Assembly: GCF_000981385.1 (NCBI RefSeq)
Contig: NZ_LATZ01000131.1
Span: 186,001-250,000 of the forward strand
Source: Bacillus sp. SA1-12
Lineage (GTDB): Bacteria; Bacillota; Bacilli; Bacillales; Bacillaceae
Direction of reading: 5' to 3'
DNA length: 64,000 bases
Both the position numbers and the translations under genes were made by a program. The notes beneath the pieces were generated by a model. It did no database searches and had not been told where the DNA came from. It saw nothing but the letters and a program-made list of their open reading frames with translations. Below are positions 53,343 through 63,208 of this stretch, piece by piece. Each line of letters begins with the position of its first letter. Positions within the stretch are counted from its first letter, which is position 1.

Positions 53343-54545
53343 ATGATTTTATCGAAAGTCAAGGCACATATTCATTCAAGTTATATACATCTATTCATTG
53401 CGGGGATTGTACTCGTTGCTTTCAATCTACGCCCAGCGATTACTTCTCTGGGACCTTTACTCGGAATGATTCAGGATGATGTTAAACTGGCACACTGGAG
53501 TGCTGGACTATTGATGAGCTTACCATTAATCGTATTTGCCATCATGTCCCCGCTTGTTCCTAAAATAGCGGCTCAGCTAACAAATGAGAAGACCTTACTT
53601 ATAGGTTTAGCGGCTCTCTTAATCGGTATTACCATTCGCTCAATTCCCATGATTTTTTCCCTTTTTACCGGGACTCTGTTGGTCGGTTTGGGTATCGCGA
53701 TAGGAAATGTTCTTTTACCAGCCATTGTAAAAGATAAATTCCCAAAAAGGTTCGGGCTGATGACAAGCGTATATTCTACATCCATGGGATTGATCGCATC
53801 CTTAGCGTCAGGGATTAGTGTTCCTTTAGCAGCAAATTTTAACCTTGGATGGCAGGGAGCCCAAATTGTATGGGTGTTACCTGTTATTATTGCCCTCATA
53901 GTGTGGGCTTTTCTTTTTAAATATAATCAAAGCGATCCTAGTATCTTCCGACAAAGACAAGGAACTCAATCCAAGCAAATGTGGCGTACACCACTTGCCT
54001 GGCAAATTGCCATATTCATGGGGTTTCAGTCGTTCTTGTTCTATGTAACGATTTCTTGGTTACCTGAAATCTTACATAGTCATGGGGTAAGCTTAGCGAC
54101 TGCAGGATGGCTTCTTTCCTTTACTCAATTGGTAGGATTACCTGCTAGCTTTTTTATACCTGTCCTTGCAGGGCGCTTCGAATCACAGGTATGGATAGCA
54201 TTTATGCTAAGTATATGCTCTGTGCTTGGCTATAGTGGTTTACTATTCGGCTCAGCCTATCCTATATTAATTGTAAGTATCATCTTAATTGGGATTGCAT
54301 TGGGAGGGAGCTTTCCCTTAGCTCTCAGCTATATAGGTCTTCGTGCTCGGAACGGTCAACAGGCTGCAGAGTTATCTGGTATGGCGCAATCAACAGGTTA
54401 TGTTCTTGCTGCAGTTGGTCCTTTGGTTATCGGATATTTGTACGATGTAACGCATATGTGGACAGCTCCTATTATTATGCTAATGGTTGTCTCAATCGTT
54501 GTAATGATCTTTGGAATGTTATCCGGCCGCAATCAATATGTATAA
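53343..54545 (+). CDS. CynX/NimT-family MFS transporter
   Basis: A 400-residue 12-helix transporter. The segments VAFNLRPAITSLGPLLGMIQ, LVGLGIAIGNVLLPAIVKDKFP and the later LAALSYIGLRA-type end match the CynX/NimT (cyanate, nitroimidazole) group, in which B. subtilis YeaN is a relative. GGAGG lies 9 bases before ATG 53343. Single gene with a terminator. Transported compound unknown. Confidence 0.9.
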   Translation: MILSKVKAHIHSSYIHLFIAGIVLVAFNLRPAITSLGPLLGMIQDDVKLAHWSAGLLMSLPLIVFAIMSPLVPKIAAQLTNEKTLLIGLAALLIGITIRSIPMIFSLFTGTLLVGLGIAIGNVLLPAIVKDKFPKRFGLMTSVYSTSMGLIASLASGISVPLAANFNLGWQGAQIVWVLPVIIALIVWAFLFKYNQSDPSIFRQRQGTQSKQMWRTPLAWQIAIFMGFQSFLFYVTISWLPEILHSHGVSLATAGWLLSFTQLVGLPASFFIPVLAGRFESQVWIAFMLSICSVLGYSGLLFGSAYPILIVSIILIGIALGGSFPLALSYIGLRARNGQQAAELSGMAQSTGYVLAAVGPLVIGYLYDVTHMWTAPIIMLMVVSIVVMIFGMLSGRNQYV

Positions 54546-54598
54546 GTAAGAGAGCTGGATACTTGTTACTGACTCATTATTTTTTCGTTTATAATTTG

Positions 54599-54626
54599 AA
54601 AAGGAGCCTGTTGGCTCCTTTTTTAC
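54599..54626 (+). terminator. CynX-type gene terminator
   Basis: Stem AAAGGAGCC/GGCTCCTTT followed by TTTT. Confidence 0.88.
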
Positions 54627-54996
54627 GCTTTAAAAATATGATTTCAGTGAATGTAATGTAAGAACAAAACCGATGATATACTAACACACCAATATCGTTA
54701 TATAACTTAAAACCAGGAACCAAAATCGATTCCAGGTTTTACTTTCAGTGTTAACTTACTTTAAAATGAGTTGCGAGACGCACTCAACATGTGCAGAGTG
54801 TATGTGGCGATACAAGGGTACTGGTTGGTTTATTACATTCTAAAGACCTTTTTCTTTCAGAAAACAGACTTTATCAACAAAAATTGCCGGCTGCAAAGGA
54901 ACTTTGTAACTGAATAAAATAAGTACACATGAGTTGATGTGATTCATTTTTTCTCTAACTTTTTGAGAGTTACATCATTTCACTGTCCCTGTTCCA
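54627..54996. other. Gap with a hairpin, no gene seen
   Basis: Contains one imperfect hairpin at 54706-54738 (AAAACCAGGAA/TTCCAGGTTTT) and a short CTCTAACTTTTTGAGAG stem near 54954 that could end dus transcription. No coding frame. Confidence 0.45.
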
Positions 54997-55959
54997 TCAA
55001 CATTCTTTTCCAAAGTTATCAAGCAATGCACGCACTTCATCTGTTGATTTCGTGTTCATCAATTGATTTCTTAATTCACCAGCTCCACGGAATCCTTTGA
55101 CATAAATTTTGAAAAAGCGATGAAGCCCTGTGATTGAACGTGGCAGTACTTCCGCATATTGATCTTGAAGATCAAGCTGCAGTCTTAAAAGATCAAGGTA
55201 TTCTTTACTGCTATGCTCTTTTGGCTCTTTTTCAAAAGCAAAAGGATTTTTAAAAATACCTCGCCCGATCATAACGCCATCAATACCATATTGTTCAGCA
55301 AGCTGCAGCCCAATTTGACGGTCAGGAATGTCTCCATTGATTGTTAGCAGCGTATCTGGTGCGATACGGTCACGCAATTTTTTGATTTCCGGAATTAGCT
55401 CCCAATGCGCATCTACTTGGCTCATTTCCTTTCTTGTACGTAAATGAATAGAAAGGTTCGCAATATCCTGTTTTAAAATATGCGTTAGCCAGTCCTCCCA
55501 CTCATTTACATCATTATAGCCAAGTCGTGTTTTCACGCTGACAGGCAGTCCGCCCGCTTTTGCTGCTTGAATAAGTTCTGCCGCAACGTCTGGACGCAGA
55601 ATAAGGCCGCTCCCCTTCCCTCTCGATGCCACATTCGGTACAGGGCAGCCCATGTTAATATCGATGCCTTTAAATCCTAGCTCTGCCATGCCAATACTCA
55701 TTTGACGGAAATATTCGGGATTATCCCCCCAAATATGTGCAACCATTGGCTGTTCATCTTCTGTAAAAATCAAACGGCCACGCACACTTTTCATGCCCTC
55801 TGGATGACAATAGCTATCCGAGTTTGTAAACTCTGTGAAAAATACATCCGGTCGACCGGCTTCACTAACTACGTGACGAAAAACAACATCTGTCACATCT
55901 TCCATTGGTGCAAGTACAAAAAATGGTCGTGGTAAATCACGCCAAAAATTATCTATCAT
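54997..55959 (-). CDS. dus: tRNA-dihydrouridine synthase
   Basis: A 320-residue FMN enzyme that reduces uridines in the tRNA D-loop. TIM-barrel marks: VLAPMEDVTDVVFR, FTEFTNSD, GIDINMGCPVPNVASRGKGSGL with the catalytic Cys, VSVKTRLGY, LTINGDI and GVMIGRGIF. The frame extends 33 codons upstream to 56058, but those residues are encoded by a dispersed repeat and have no family match, so I start at ATG 55959 (MIDNFWRDLPRPF). Confidence 0.93.
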   Translation of the reverse strand: MIDNFWRDLPRPFFVLAPMEDVTDVVFRHVVSEAGRPDVFFTEFTNSDSYCHPEGMKSVRGRLIFTEDEQPMVAHIWGDNPEYFRQMSIGMAELGFKGIDINMGCPVPNVASRGKGSGLILRPDVAAELIQAAKAGGLPVSVKTRLGYNDVNEWEDWLTHILKQDIANLSIHLRTRKEMSQVDAHWELIPEIKKLRDRIAPDTLLTINGDIPDRQIGLQLAEQYGIDGVMIGRGIFKNPFAFEKEPKEHSSKEYLDLLRLQLDLQDQYAEVLPRSITGLHRFFKIYVKGFRGAGELRNQLMNTKSTDEVRALLDNFGKEC

Positions 55960-56044
55960 TTCAAACTCAAATCCTCTCACTATGGATACAACTTCAAACT
56001 CTCGATCAAAAAATATAAAGTAGACTTCCATCAGTTTGGGTTTT

Positions 56045-56165
56045 CCTTCATACCCCACTGATGGTTAGTCACCCTTATCGGACCTTTACGGGCAGTTGAT
56101 CCCCACCTAGCTGCTTTGTATACTCATCATCTTGAGATGGGGGTCTTACTGCCCGTTAAGAGTGG
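56045..56165 (-). repeat. Dispersed repeat, TTAACGGGCAGTA family, copy 3 (best preserved)
   Basis: On the minus strand it begins CTTAACGGGCAGTAAGACC, has CCCCCATCTCAAGATGATGAG and GGTGGGGATCAACTGCCCGTAAAG, and ends CACTAACCATCAGTGGGG-like sequence. GGGCAGT and ACTGCCC form terminal inverted arms. It fills most of the 56059-56372 gap. Confidence 0.75.
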
Positions 56166-56372
56166 GATAAAGCCAAATGTTCCACTTCTTTTACACTTAT
56201 ATTATGCTTAATAACTTATTATCAAACACAAGTACATTTGGAACATTTATAATTTGTGAAAACTATTGTGAAAATAGGCAATGTTTATTTTAACGATAAT
56301 CGGTCCTAAATGGTATTTTTATAAACAAAAAAGCAGATCATATAGATTTTTTCTATATCAACTGCTTTTCTA

Positions 56373-57752
56373 TTATACCAACTCCAACCACGCGACCGCT
56401 TCACAATGCGTCGTATGCGGAAACATATCAACAGGCTGCACCTCAACTGTCTCATACCCGCCCTGCTCAAGCATATGCAGATCCCTTGCCAAAGTCCCAG
56501 GGTTACAGGACACATAAACCACCCGCTTCGGCTTCATGTCCAAGATTGTCCTAAGCAGTGCTTCATCACAGCCCTTACGAGGCGGATCGACAACAATCAC
56601 ATCAGCTTTATTTCCTTCCTTGTACCACTCTGGAATCACTGTCTCTGCTTCGCCAACAGCAAATTCTGCATTTGTAAACCCATTAAGCTCTGCATTTCGT
56701 TTAGCATCCTCAATGGCTTCAGGTACAATTTCTACTCCAAATACGTTTTTCGCTTTTTGAGCAAGAAATAGAGAAATAGTTCCGATTCCGCAATAAGCAT
56801 CAATGACCGATTCGGCACCTGTTAATCTGGCATACTCCAAGGCCTTATCATACAGCACCTTTGTTTGCTCAGGGTTTACCTGGTAAAAAGATCTTGCTGA
56901 AATCGCAAACTTTATCTCGCCTATTTTGTCATAAATGTATTCATCGCCCCAAAGGACCTTTGTCTCATCACCAAAGATAACATTCGTACGTTTATTATTG
57001 ATATTTTGAACAATTGATTTTACATGCGGAAATTGCATCGTTATCTTTTTAAGAATATCATTCTTATGCGGGAAATCAGCTGTTCTCGTCACAAATACGA
57101 CCATCATTTCTTTCGTCACCAATCCATAGCGCACCATAATATGACGAAGCCAGCCTTTATGCTTTTCTTCATTGTAAGCACGGATCCCGTATTGCTCGCA
57201 TATTTTCTTTACAGCTTGAACTACGTCGTCATTTTCAGCTTGTTGAATAAGACAACGTTCCATATCAATAATTTCGTGGCTTCTTTTTTGGTAGAAGCCT
57301 GCTACAAGTCCGCCTTCTCGTTCACCTATTGGCACCTGTGCCTTGTTGCGGTAATTCCATGGATCCCTCATGCCAAGTGTGGGATGAATCTTCACTTTGT
57401 TCAAATCCAGTTTTCCTATTCGCATAAGCACCTGTTCCACTTGCCTTCTCTTATACATTAGCTGCCCTTCATAGCTGACGTGCTGTAACTGGCATCCGCC
57501 GCATTGAGAATAAATAGGGCATGGTGCTTCCACACGATTTTTACTTTTTTCATACAGCTCAATTAAGCGGCCAAAGGCAAAACCTTTTTTTACTTTAATG
57601 ACTTTTATTTTTCCATGCTCTTCCGGTAGCGCGTTTTCAACAAAAACAGGAAAGCCCTCTATTTTTGCGACACCTGCACCTTCATGTGTGAGGTCTTCAA
57701 AGGTCACATCGTAGTATTCATTTTTCATTACTGGTGCTTGTATTTTAGACAT
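56373..57752 (-). CDS. rlmCD: 23S rRNA m5U methyltransferase (RlmCD/RumA type)
   Basis: A 459-residue enzyme, the length I recall for B. subtilis RlmCD. It contains an N-terminal TRAM RNA-binding domain (YDVTFEDLTHEGAGVAKIEGFPVFVENALPEE), a 4Fe-4S cluster (CPIYSQCGGCQLQH and a later cysteine), a SAM site (VIDAYCGIGTISLFLA), DPPRKG, and the catalytic Cys in VYVSCNPGTLARDL. It methylates uridines of 23S rRNA. Start at ATG 57752, 9 bases after AAGG, rather than the first ATG at 57770. Confidence 0.94.
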   Translation of the reverse strand: MSKIQAPVMKNEYYDVTFEDLTHEGAGVAKIEGFPVFVENALPEEHGKIKVIKVKKGFAFGRLIELYEKSKNRVEAPCPIYSQCGGCQLQHVSYEGQLMYKRRQVEQVLMRIGKLDLNKVKIHPTLGMRDPWNYRNKAQVPIGEREGGLVAGFYQKRSHEIIDMERCLIQQAENDDVVQAVKKICEQYGIRAYNEEKHKGWLRHIMVRYGLVTKEMMVVFVTRTADFPHKNDILKKITMQFPHVKSIVQNINNKRTNVIFGDETKVLWGDEYIYDKIGEIKFAISARSFYQVNPEQTKVLYDKALEYARLTGAESVIDAYCGIGTISLFLAQKAKNVFGVEIVPEAIEDAKRNAELNGFTNAEFAVGEAETVIPEWYKEGNKADVIVVDPPRKGCDEALLRTILDMKPKRVVYVSCNPGTLARDLHMLEQGGYETVEVQPVDMFPHTTHCEAVAWLELV

Positions 57753-57802
57753 ATTGTTCTTCCTTTTCATTCAAACTACATTCATTTTAACATAACAAAC
57801 TT

Positions 57803-57838
57803 CACGAAAAAAACTTGGCCCCCGCTCTGCCAAGTTTC
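57803..57838 (-). terminator. dagK terminator
   Basis: Minus-strand stem AACTTGGC/GCCAAGTT, then TTTTTTTCG, just after the dagK stop. Confidence 0.85.
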
Positions 57839-57840
57839 TC

Positions 57841-58752
57841 TTAATCCTCCATTTGTCTTGCCTTCTCTTGTGACATTCTTACATCAATATGCTGGTACAA
57901 GTTTACGAATTCCCCTGGAAGTAATCCGCCATATTCACCGTCTAAATTCAGCTGCATCTTATCATTTGTTGTAACCTTAACACGATTGGCTTTTGTATAA
58001 ATAATATGTTCATCATTTATATGCTCGCCTCTTAATGCAAGGCTTGCAACTCTAATAAACTCAGCTAAATTTGCTTTTTTTAATATTAATAAGTCAAACA
58101 TGCCATCGTTAAGCTTTGAATCAGGTGCCAGCTTTTCGAATCCACCTACTGAGTTTGTAAGTGAAACAAGGAATAACATAATTTCACCTTGAAACAACTT
58201 GCCGTCATATTCAATTTCTACTTCTGTAGGACGAATTGATGGCAGCATTTCCATCCCTTTTAAATAATAAGCTAGCTGGCCAACCATTGTTTTTAGCTTG
58301 CTAGGGACTTCATAGGTAAGCTCCGTCAATCGGCCTCCGCCTGCAATATTGATAAAATAATGCTCATTTACACGGCCTATATCTATTTTTTGAGGTTCTC
58401 CCTCCAAGATCATCTCAACTGCTTGTATGACATTATTTAAAGGGATCCCTATTGCCCTTGCAAAGTCATTTGTTGTTCCAACAGGAATGACTGCTAGCTG
58501 CGGCCTTACTTCAAGCTCTGCAATACCATTAACAACTTCATTTATGGTTCCATCTCCGCCAGCTGCTACAATCAGTTCAAATCCTCGCTCACCGGCTAAA
58601 CGTGCAGCCTGAATGGCATCACCTTCACAAGTAGTTGCATGACATGAAGTTTCATACCCAGCCTGTTCAAACTTTTGCAATACCTCAGGTAAATACTTTT
58701 TAAAAAGTTCACGCCCTGAAGTTGGATTATAGATTATTCTTGCTTTTTTCAT
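57841..58752 (-). CDS. dagK: Diacylglycerol kinase
   Basis: A 303-residue soluble lipid kinase, the same length as B. subtilis DgkB/DagK as I recall it. It phosphorylates diacylglycerol so that phosphatidic acid can be recycled, for example after lipoteichoic acid synthesis. Motifs are RIIYNPTSGRE, the nucleotide-binding VAAGGDGTINEVVNGI, and VIPVGTTNDFARAIGIP, then the C-terminal MFDLLILKKAN. ATG 58752 is preferred (AGGA 8 bases before). Downstream of rlmCD on the same strand. Confidence 0.94.
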   Translation of the reverse strand: MKKARIIYNPTSGRELFKKYLPEVLQKFEQAGYETSCHATTCEGDAIQAARLAGERGFELIVAAGGDGTINEVVNGIAELEVRPQLAVIPVGTTNDFARAIGIPLNNVIQAVEMILEGEPQKIDIGRVNEHYFINIAGGGRLTELTYEVPSKLKTMVGQLAYYLKGMEMLPSIRPTEVEIEYDGKLFQGEIMLFLVSLTNSVGGFEKLAPDSKLNDGMFDLLILKKANLAEFIRVASLALRGEHINDEHIIYTKANRVKVTTNDKMQLNLDGEYGGLLPGEFVNLYQHIDVRMSQEKARQMED

Positions 58753-58959
58753 CCCCATCATCCTACTATCTAGAGTATGTATTTATAACAAACGCTTCAC
58801 ACAGTTCTATTGTTTCGCTCTATATTTAATGTGCCCAATTTCTTTGATAACCAATCTGCTTTTCCGAAATATGCCCAACTATTATTATCACCATTTTTTT
58901 AAGGAAAAGTAAAGTTTTTATTCTTTTCTTTTTATTCAATTGCTAAAAAATCATACTAA

Positions 58960-59046
58960 AACAAAGGGTCAGACCCTCAAGCTCATTATATTGGACTTCA
59001 AACAATCAAGTGTCTATATAATGGTTTGTTGTGGATCAGACCCATT
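58960..59046. repeat. GGGTCAGACCC-type hairpin after the phosphate transporter gene
   Basis: Outer ends GGGTCAGACCCT and GGATCAGACCCA flank a centre with ATTATATTGGA...TCTATATAATGG. These arms recur as common Bacillus intergenic hairpins. It lies beyond the pitA stop and may end its transcript. Confidence 0.55.
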
Positions 59047-59057
59047 TTGAATATCGT

Positions 59058-60056
59058 TTAAAAGAAAATATTTAAGATTTGGTAGATAATTCCCGCTAAA
59101 AGTGCTGAAATTGGGAGTGTAATTACCCATGTTATGACAATTTTTCTTGCTACTCCCCATTTTACTCCTTTAACGCGCTGGGCTGAACCAACCCCCATAA
59201 TCGCTGAAGAGATAACATGGGTTGTACTAACTGGAAGATGAATGGTTGTTGCACCAAAAATAATTAATGCTGAAGATAAATCAGCCGCCGCACCGTTTAC
59301 CGGACGGATTTTCATGATTTTGCCGCCAACTGTTTTAATGATTTTCCAGCCGCCAATTGATGTTCCAATCCCCATGGCTAAAGCTGCAGAGATACGGACC
59401 CAAAAAGGTATTTCTTCTGAGGTTTGGTAATTTGCTGCAATAAGTGCCATTGTGATAATTCCCATTGCTTTTTGAGCATCGTTTGTTCCATGGGTGAATG
59501 ATTGCAAAGCTGCCGTTATTATTTGAAACACGCGAAATCGTTTATTCGATTTATATAAATTCGTTCTTTTAAAAAGAACTGCAAAAAGGCTCATCATGAG
59601 AAATCCTACACCTAAAGCTAAGAAAGGTGAAATGATCAGTGCCTGAAGAATTTTGATAAAGCCGTTCCAATTTAAGATCCCAACTCCTGCTGCTGAAATC
59701 GCTGCACCAGCAATCGAACCAATTAATGCATGGGATGAGCTGCTCGGAATACCGTAGTACCAAGTAATTAAATTCCAGGTAATTGCTGCAATTAAAGCGG
59801 CTAATATAATAACAGAACCGTTTTCCAATGCAAAAGGATCGACAATATCCTTTGTTATTGTTTTTGCCACACCTGTAAAGGTTAACGCACCAATAAAGTT
59901 CATGACCGCAGCTAATATAATCGCTTTTCTAGGTGATAATGCCCGGGTAGATACTGATGTTGCTATCGCATTTGCAGTATCATGGAACCCATTGATAAAA
60001 TCAAATGCCAACGCGCAAATTACAACCAATATTGTCAGTATAAAAATAGTATCCAT
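59058..60056 (-). CDS. pit: Inorganic phosphate transporter (PiT family)
   Basis: A 332-residue membrane protein with about ten helices. The two Pit repeats are clear: DFINGFHDTANAIATSVSTRALSPRKAI near the start and TALQSFTHGTNDAQKAMGIITMAL in the second half, which hold the Na+/H+-phosphate sites. It imports low-affinity phosphate, usually as a metal-phosphate. It follows its DUF47 partner by 18 bases in one operon (the YkaA-Pit layout of Bacillus). Confidence 0.95.
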   Translation of the reverse strand: MDTIFILTILVVICALAFDFINGFHDTANAIATSVSTRALSPRKAIILAAVMNFIGALTFTGVAKTITKDIVDPFALENGSVIILAALIAAITWNLITWYYGIPSSSSHALIGSIAGAAISAAGVGILNWNGFIKILQALIISPFLALGVGFLMMSLFAVLFKRTNLYKSNKRFRVFQIITAALQSFTHGTNDAQKAMGIITMALIAANYQTSEEIPFWVRISAALAMGIGTSIGGWKIIKTVGGKIMKIRPVNGAAADLSSALIIFGATTIHLPVSTTHVISSAIMGVGSAQRVKGVKWGVARKIVITWVITLPISALLAGIIYQILNIFF

Positions 60057-60074
60057 ATGATTCTTAAAGCTCCC

Positions 60075-60695
60075 TTATGCGTTACGCATGATGATAGTTT
60101 CAATTGTATTTGCTACATCCTGGCAGCTATCTGTAACCTTTTCAAGCATTTCATAAATTTCCTTGCGCTGAATAATCTTAATTGCATCCTTTTCAGTAGA
60201 AAATAATTGTTTAATTGACACTCTTAGTAATTCATCACATTTTGATTCAATATCTTTAATTTCAATTGAATGCACGCGCATATCAAGTAACTTTTTATTT
60301 GACAATAACTCCATCGCTTTGGTCACTTCAATTGAGCTGTTATAAATATGCTTAACAAACTGATCGATATATTCATCAAATTGCGTAAACGAGAACATCT
60401 CATAATATGCTACACATTGCTCTAAGCCATCTAATATATCATCCATTTTCATGGCCAATTGCAGAATATCTTCACGTTCAATCGGAGTTATAAATGTTTT
60501 ATTTAAATCTACAATTAACTCATGAATGTAAGTATCTCCCTTGCTTTCATAGCCCTTCATAACTGAAGCTATTTCTTTTAGATCACTAACATTTTTTACT
60601 TTGAGATCTACTAAATAATTTGCAGACTCTTCTAAATTTTTGGCAATCATTAACAACTTGTCAAAAAACATATCCTTTTTTGATCCAAATACCAT
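60075..60695 (-). CDS. DUF47 Pit accessory protein (YkaA-like)
   Basis: A 206-residue coiled-coil PhoU-like helical protein. Segments DMFFDKLLMIAKNLEES, DIKSKCDEL and MKMDDILDGLEQCV are typical of the YkaA/DUF47 family that pairs with Pit transporters. ATG 60695 follows GGAGGG by 8 bases; a longer in-frame start is less likely. It is the first gene of the two-gene operon and regulates phosphate uptake in other bacteria. Confidence 0.9.
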   Translation of the reverse strand: MVFGSKKDMFFDKLLMIAKNLEESANYLVDLKVKNVSDLKEIASVMKGYESKGDTYIHELIVDLNKTFITPIEREDILQLAMKMDDILDGLEQCVAYYEMFSFTQFDEYIDQFVKHIYNSSIEVTKAMELLSNKKLLDMRVHSIEIKDIESKCDELLRVSIKQLFSTEKDAIKIIQRKEIYEMLEKVTDSCQDVANTIETIIMRNA

Positions 60696-60844
60696 TAGGA
60701 AACCCTCCAAAAATACTTTCTATTTTTTCTTCACCCAAAGTCTTATTTTATTGAATTTTGTCGAATTTACAATAAATTTAATTAAAATTTACAAAATCTT
60801 AACATTAGGCTTGATAATTCACTGTTTATTCTATACAAAAATAA

Positions 60845-60873
60845 CAAAAAAACACAGTTTTCCTGTGTTTCTT
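60845..60873 (-). terminator. Terminator of the AI-2E-family gene
   Basis: Minus-strand AAACACAG/CTGTGTTT stem followed by TTTTTGTT. Confidence 0.85.
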
Positions 60874-60884
60874 TGTTCAACAGC

Positions 60885-62021
60885 TTAGTCATTATACAAT
60901 TCACTTCTAGCTTTTAACCATTCAAATAGATGCGTAATAATAACCTTTAAGACAGCATATCCAGGTACAGCTAAAATAATCCCAAGAACACCAAATAAAT
61001 TACCAGCCGTTAATATAACAAAGATGATCGTAATAGGATGAATATGGAGATTTCTTCCCATTATTTGCGGCGAAATAAACTTTCCTTCAACAAGCTGAAC
61101 AATTGTCCAAACAACAATCAACTTAAGCAACATAATTGGCGAGGTCACAATGGCGATGATTAATGCCGGTGTAATAGCAATTGCAGGTCCCAAATAAGGA
61201 ACAATGCTTGTAAAGGCCGCGATTAAAGCCAATAATGACGCATAATCAAGTCCGATTATTAAAAATCCTACAAATAATAAAAGGCCGATACAAAAACTAA
61301 CAATAATCTGACCTCTAATGTAAAGACTAATACTTGTATTGATTTCCTTCATCACATCGAATGACTGGCTGCGTAATGGTACTGGCAACAAGCTTAAAAT
61401 ATAAGTAGGCAGCCTCTTTCCATCCTTTAATAAATAAAACAGGATAAAAGGCATAATAATTAAGGCCAAGATAAAATCCTTTACGACTCCTACAAAAACT
61501 CCAATTCCGGTCCATGTATTGTTGAGTATTTTTGATACCTGATTTGAAATATTGTTAACTAAGTCTGGCACATTTATATTCAATGTTTTTTGAGCCTCAT
61601 TCACAAACTGGCTTCCAACTACTGTTTTAATTAAATCCTCTACGTCTCTTGTATATTGCGGAAAGCTTTGGACCAAACTCATAATCTGCTCTCTCAAAAA
61701 TGGAATTACCGAGACGATCAGAATACTAATCAATCCGATGATGATCAGATAAAGTAAGAGAATGGAAAATACCCTTTTTACTTTAAATTTCTCAAGATAG
61801 TTCACCACTGGATTTAGCAAATAGTAAAGCACAGTTGCCATCATAATTGGTAATAAAACCGTTTTGAACAATACCTCTAATGGTGTAAAGATAAATGAAA
61901 CCTCTCGAAAAATTAATATATTTATCCCGATTAATAGCAGAATCATTAAGAACAGCACAAATCGATTATTTAAAATAAGCTTTTTAAATGTTCCACTCTT
62001 TGATTGACTTGATTTTTCCAT
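60885..62021 (-). CDS. AI-2E-family permease
   Basis: A 378-residue membrane protein with about eight helices. The family signature is DYASLLALIAAFTSIVPYLGPAI, followed by GKFISPQIMGRNLHIHPITIIF. Members include transporters of small anions and the proposed autoinducer-2 exporter. Bacillus carries several copies (YtvI, YueF, YrrI types). AGGGGG lies before the ATG. The substrate is not established, and it is not beside any luxS gene here. Confidence 0.9.
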   Translation of the reverse strand: MEKSSQSKSGTFKKLILNNRFVLFLMILLLIGINILIFREVSFIFTPLEVLFKTVLLPIMMATVLYYLLNPVVNYLEKFKVKRVFSILLLYLIIIGLISILIVSVIPFLREQIMSLVQSFPQYTRDVEDLIKTVVGSQFVNEAQKTLNINVPDLVNNISNQVSKILNNTWTGIGVFVGVVKDFILALIIMPFILFYLLKDGKRLPTYILSLLPVPLRSQSFDVMKEINTSISLYIRGQIIVSFCIGLLLFVGFLIIGLDYASLLALIAAFTSIVPYLGPAIAITPALIIAIVTSPIMLLKLIVVWTIVQLVEGKFISPQIMGRNLHIHPITIIFVILTAGNLFGVLGIILAVPGYAVLKVIITHLFEWLKARSELYND

Positions 62022-62320
62022 CCATTTTCCCCTCTCAAATACTTGAAAACAAAAAGAGCACTATATGATTAAAGGCTTGATTGCATATAGCATGTATATC
62101 TTAATAGTACCTTTATTTCCTTAAAATTTAAATCACTTTAACATCTTGTTCAAAAATTTCTTATTCTAAAAATATAAAGGTATATTGATAAGGACCGATC
62201 ACATTGTTTTTATCAATATAATATAATGTAACGTTATATAATCTCTATATGATAATTGATGAGGCCATTATGGAACCTCTCATTATACATACTGAGGGCT
62301 TAAAGGATCTCGGATGGGTA
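62022..62320. other. AT-rich gap, no gene seen
   Basis: Upstream region of the AI-2E-family gene. No coding frame, RNA structure or repeat recognised. Confidence 0.5.
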
Positions 62321-62376
62321 ATGTAAAAGGGCTGTTCATAGTCAACACAATGACTTATTGAACAGCCCTTTTACAT
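62321..62376. terminator. Perfect 18-bp inverted repeat ATGTAAAAGGGCTGTTCA
   Basis: Two 18-bp arms separated by 20 bases, with flanking T/A runs. It may be a second terminator for the tRNA cluster. Confidence 0.75.
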
Positions 62377-62416
62377 GCTTAACAAGCATCTCAAAACGTA
62401 TTAGAAAACATACAAA

Positions 62417-62447
62417 AAGAAAACCTTTCATTCGAAAATGAAAGGTG
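62417..62447 (-). terminator. tRNA cluster terminator
   Basis: ACCTTTCATT/AATGAAAGGT stem with TTTTCTTTTTG after it on the minus strand, 17 bases beyond tRNA-Arg. Confidence 0.85.
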
Positions 62448-62463
62448 AATATGTATATTGTAA

Positions 62464-62540
<77 letters not shown>

Positions 62541-62556
62541 ATAGTTTGATGTTTAT

Positions 62557-62631
62557 TGGCTCCGCAGGTAGGATTCGAACCTACGACCGATCGGTTAACA
62601 GCCGATAGCTCTACCACTGAGCTACTGCGGA
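62557..62631 (-). tRNA. tRNA-Asn (GUU)
   Basis: A 75-nt cloverleaf with CCA; anticodon loop CTGTTAA. It appears identical to the B. subtilis tRNA as I recall it. Confidence 0.96.
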
Positions 62632-62651
62632 ATAAAAAATACAGTATAGGA

Positions 62652-62725
<74 letters not shown>

Positions 62726-62734
62726 ATATATGTA

Positions 62735-62808
62735 TGGAGCGGGTGAAGGGAATCGAACCCTCATCATCAGCTTGGAAGGCTGAGGTTTTACCACTAAACT
62801 ACACCCGC
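62735..62808 (-). tRNA. tRNA-Gly (UCC)
   Basis: Anticodon loop CTTCCAA; CCA encoded. Confidence 0.95.
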
Positions 62809-62822
62809 TTAATATAAATGAT

Positions 62823-62896
<74 letters not shown>

Positions 62897-62904
62897 TTAA
62901 AGTA

Positions 62905-62979
62905 TGGCTGGGCTAGCTGGATTCGAACCAACGCATGACGGAGTCAAAGTCCGTTGCCTTACCGCTTGGCTATAGCCCA
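62905..62979 (-). tRNA. tRNA-Gln (UUG)
   Basis: Anticodon loop CTTTGAC; CCA encoded. The acceptor starts T-G with an A pair, a weak first pair as GlnRS prefers. It could be a substrate of the GlnRS encoded at 2.2 kb. Confidence 0.95.
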
Positions 62980-63121
62980 TTGATTAAGCTACATAAGATA
63001 CTTCAATGATATTACTTCTTGAGTAATCGCCGCAAAAGGATATTTTGAAATATTTCTGAATGAAATATTAAGAATATCGTCACCGACTAGTTATTTAGAA
63101 GTTTTCTTCTTTCTAAAGAAA
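62980..63121. other. 142-base spacer within the tRNA cluster
   Basis: An AT-rich spacer between tRNA-Gln and tRNA-His, larger than the other spacers. No tRNA or gene seen. Confidence 0.5.
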
Positions 63122-63198
63122 TGGGGCGGCTGATGGGAATCGAACCCACGAATGTCGGAACCACAATCCGATGCGTTAACCACTTCGCCACAGCCGCC
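63122..63198 (-). tRNA. tRNA-His (GUG)
   Basis: Anticodon loop TTGTGGT. The extra G at position -1 pairs with C73, as required for tRNA-His; CCA encoded. Confidence 0.95.
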
Positions 63199-63208
63199 AC
63201 TATGAAAT

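Noticed and set aside
55960..56058. The 33-residue N-terminal extension of Dus
   Set aside because: It overlaps a dispersed repeat and has no match in the family, and the barrel starts after the internal ATG.
57024..57461. A 145-codon frame on the plus strand inside rlmCD
   Set aside because: It is the complement of a well-conserved gene and has no features of its own.
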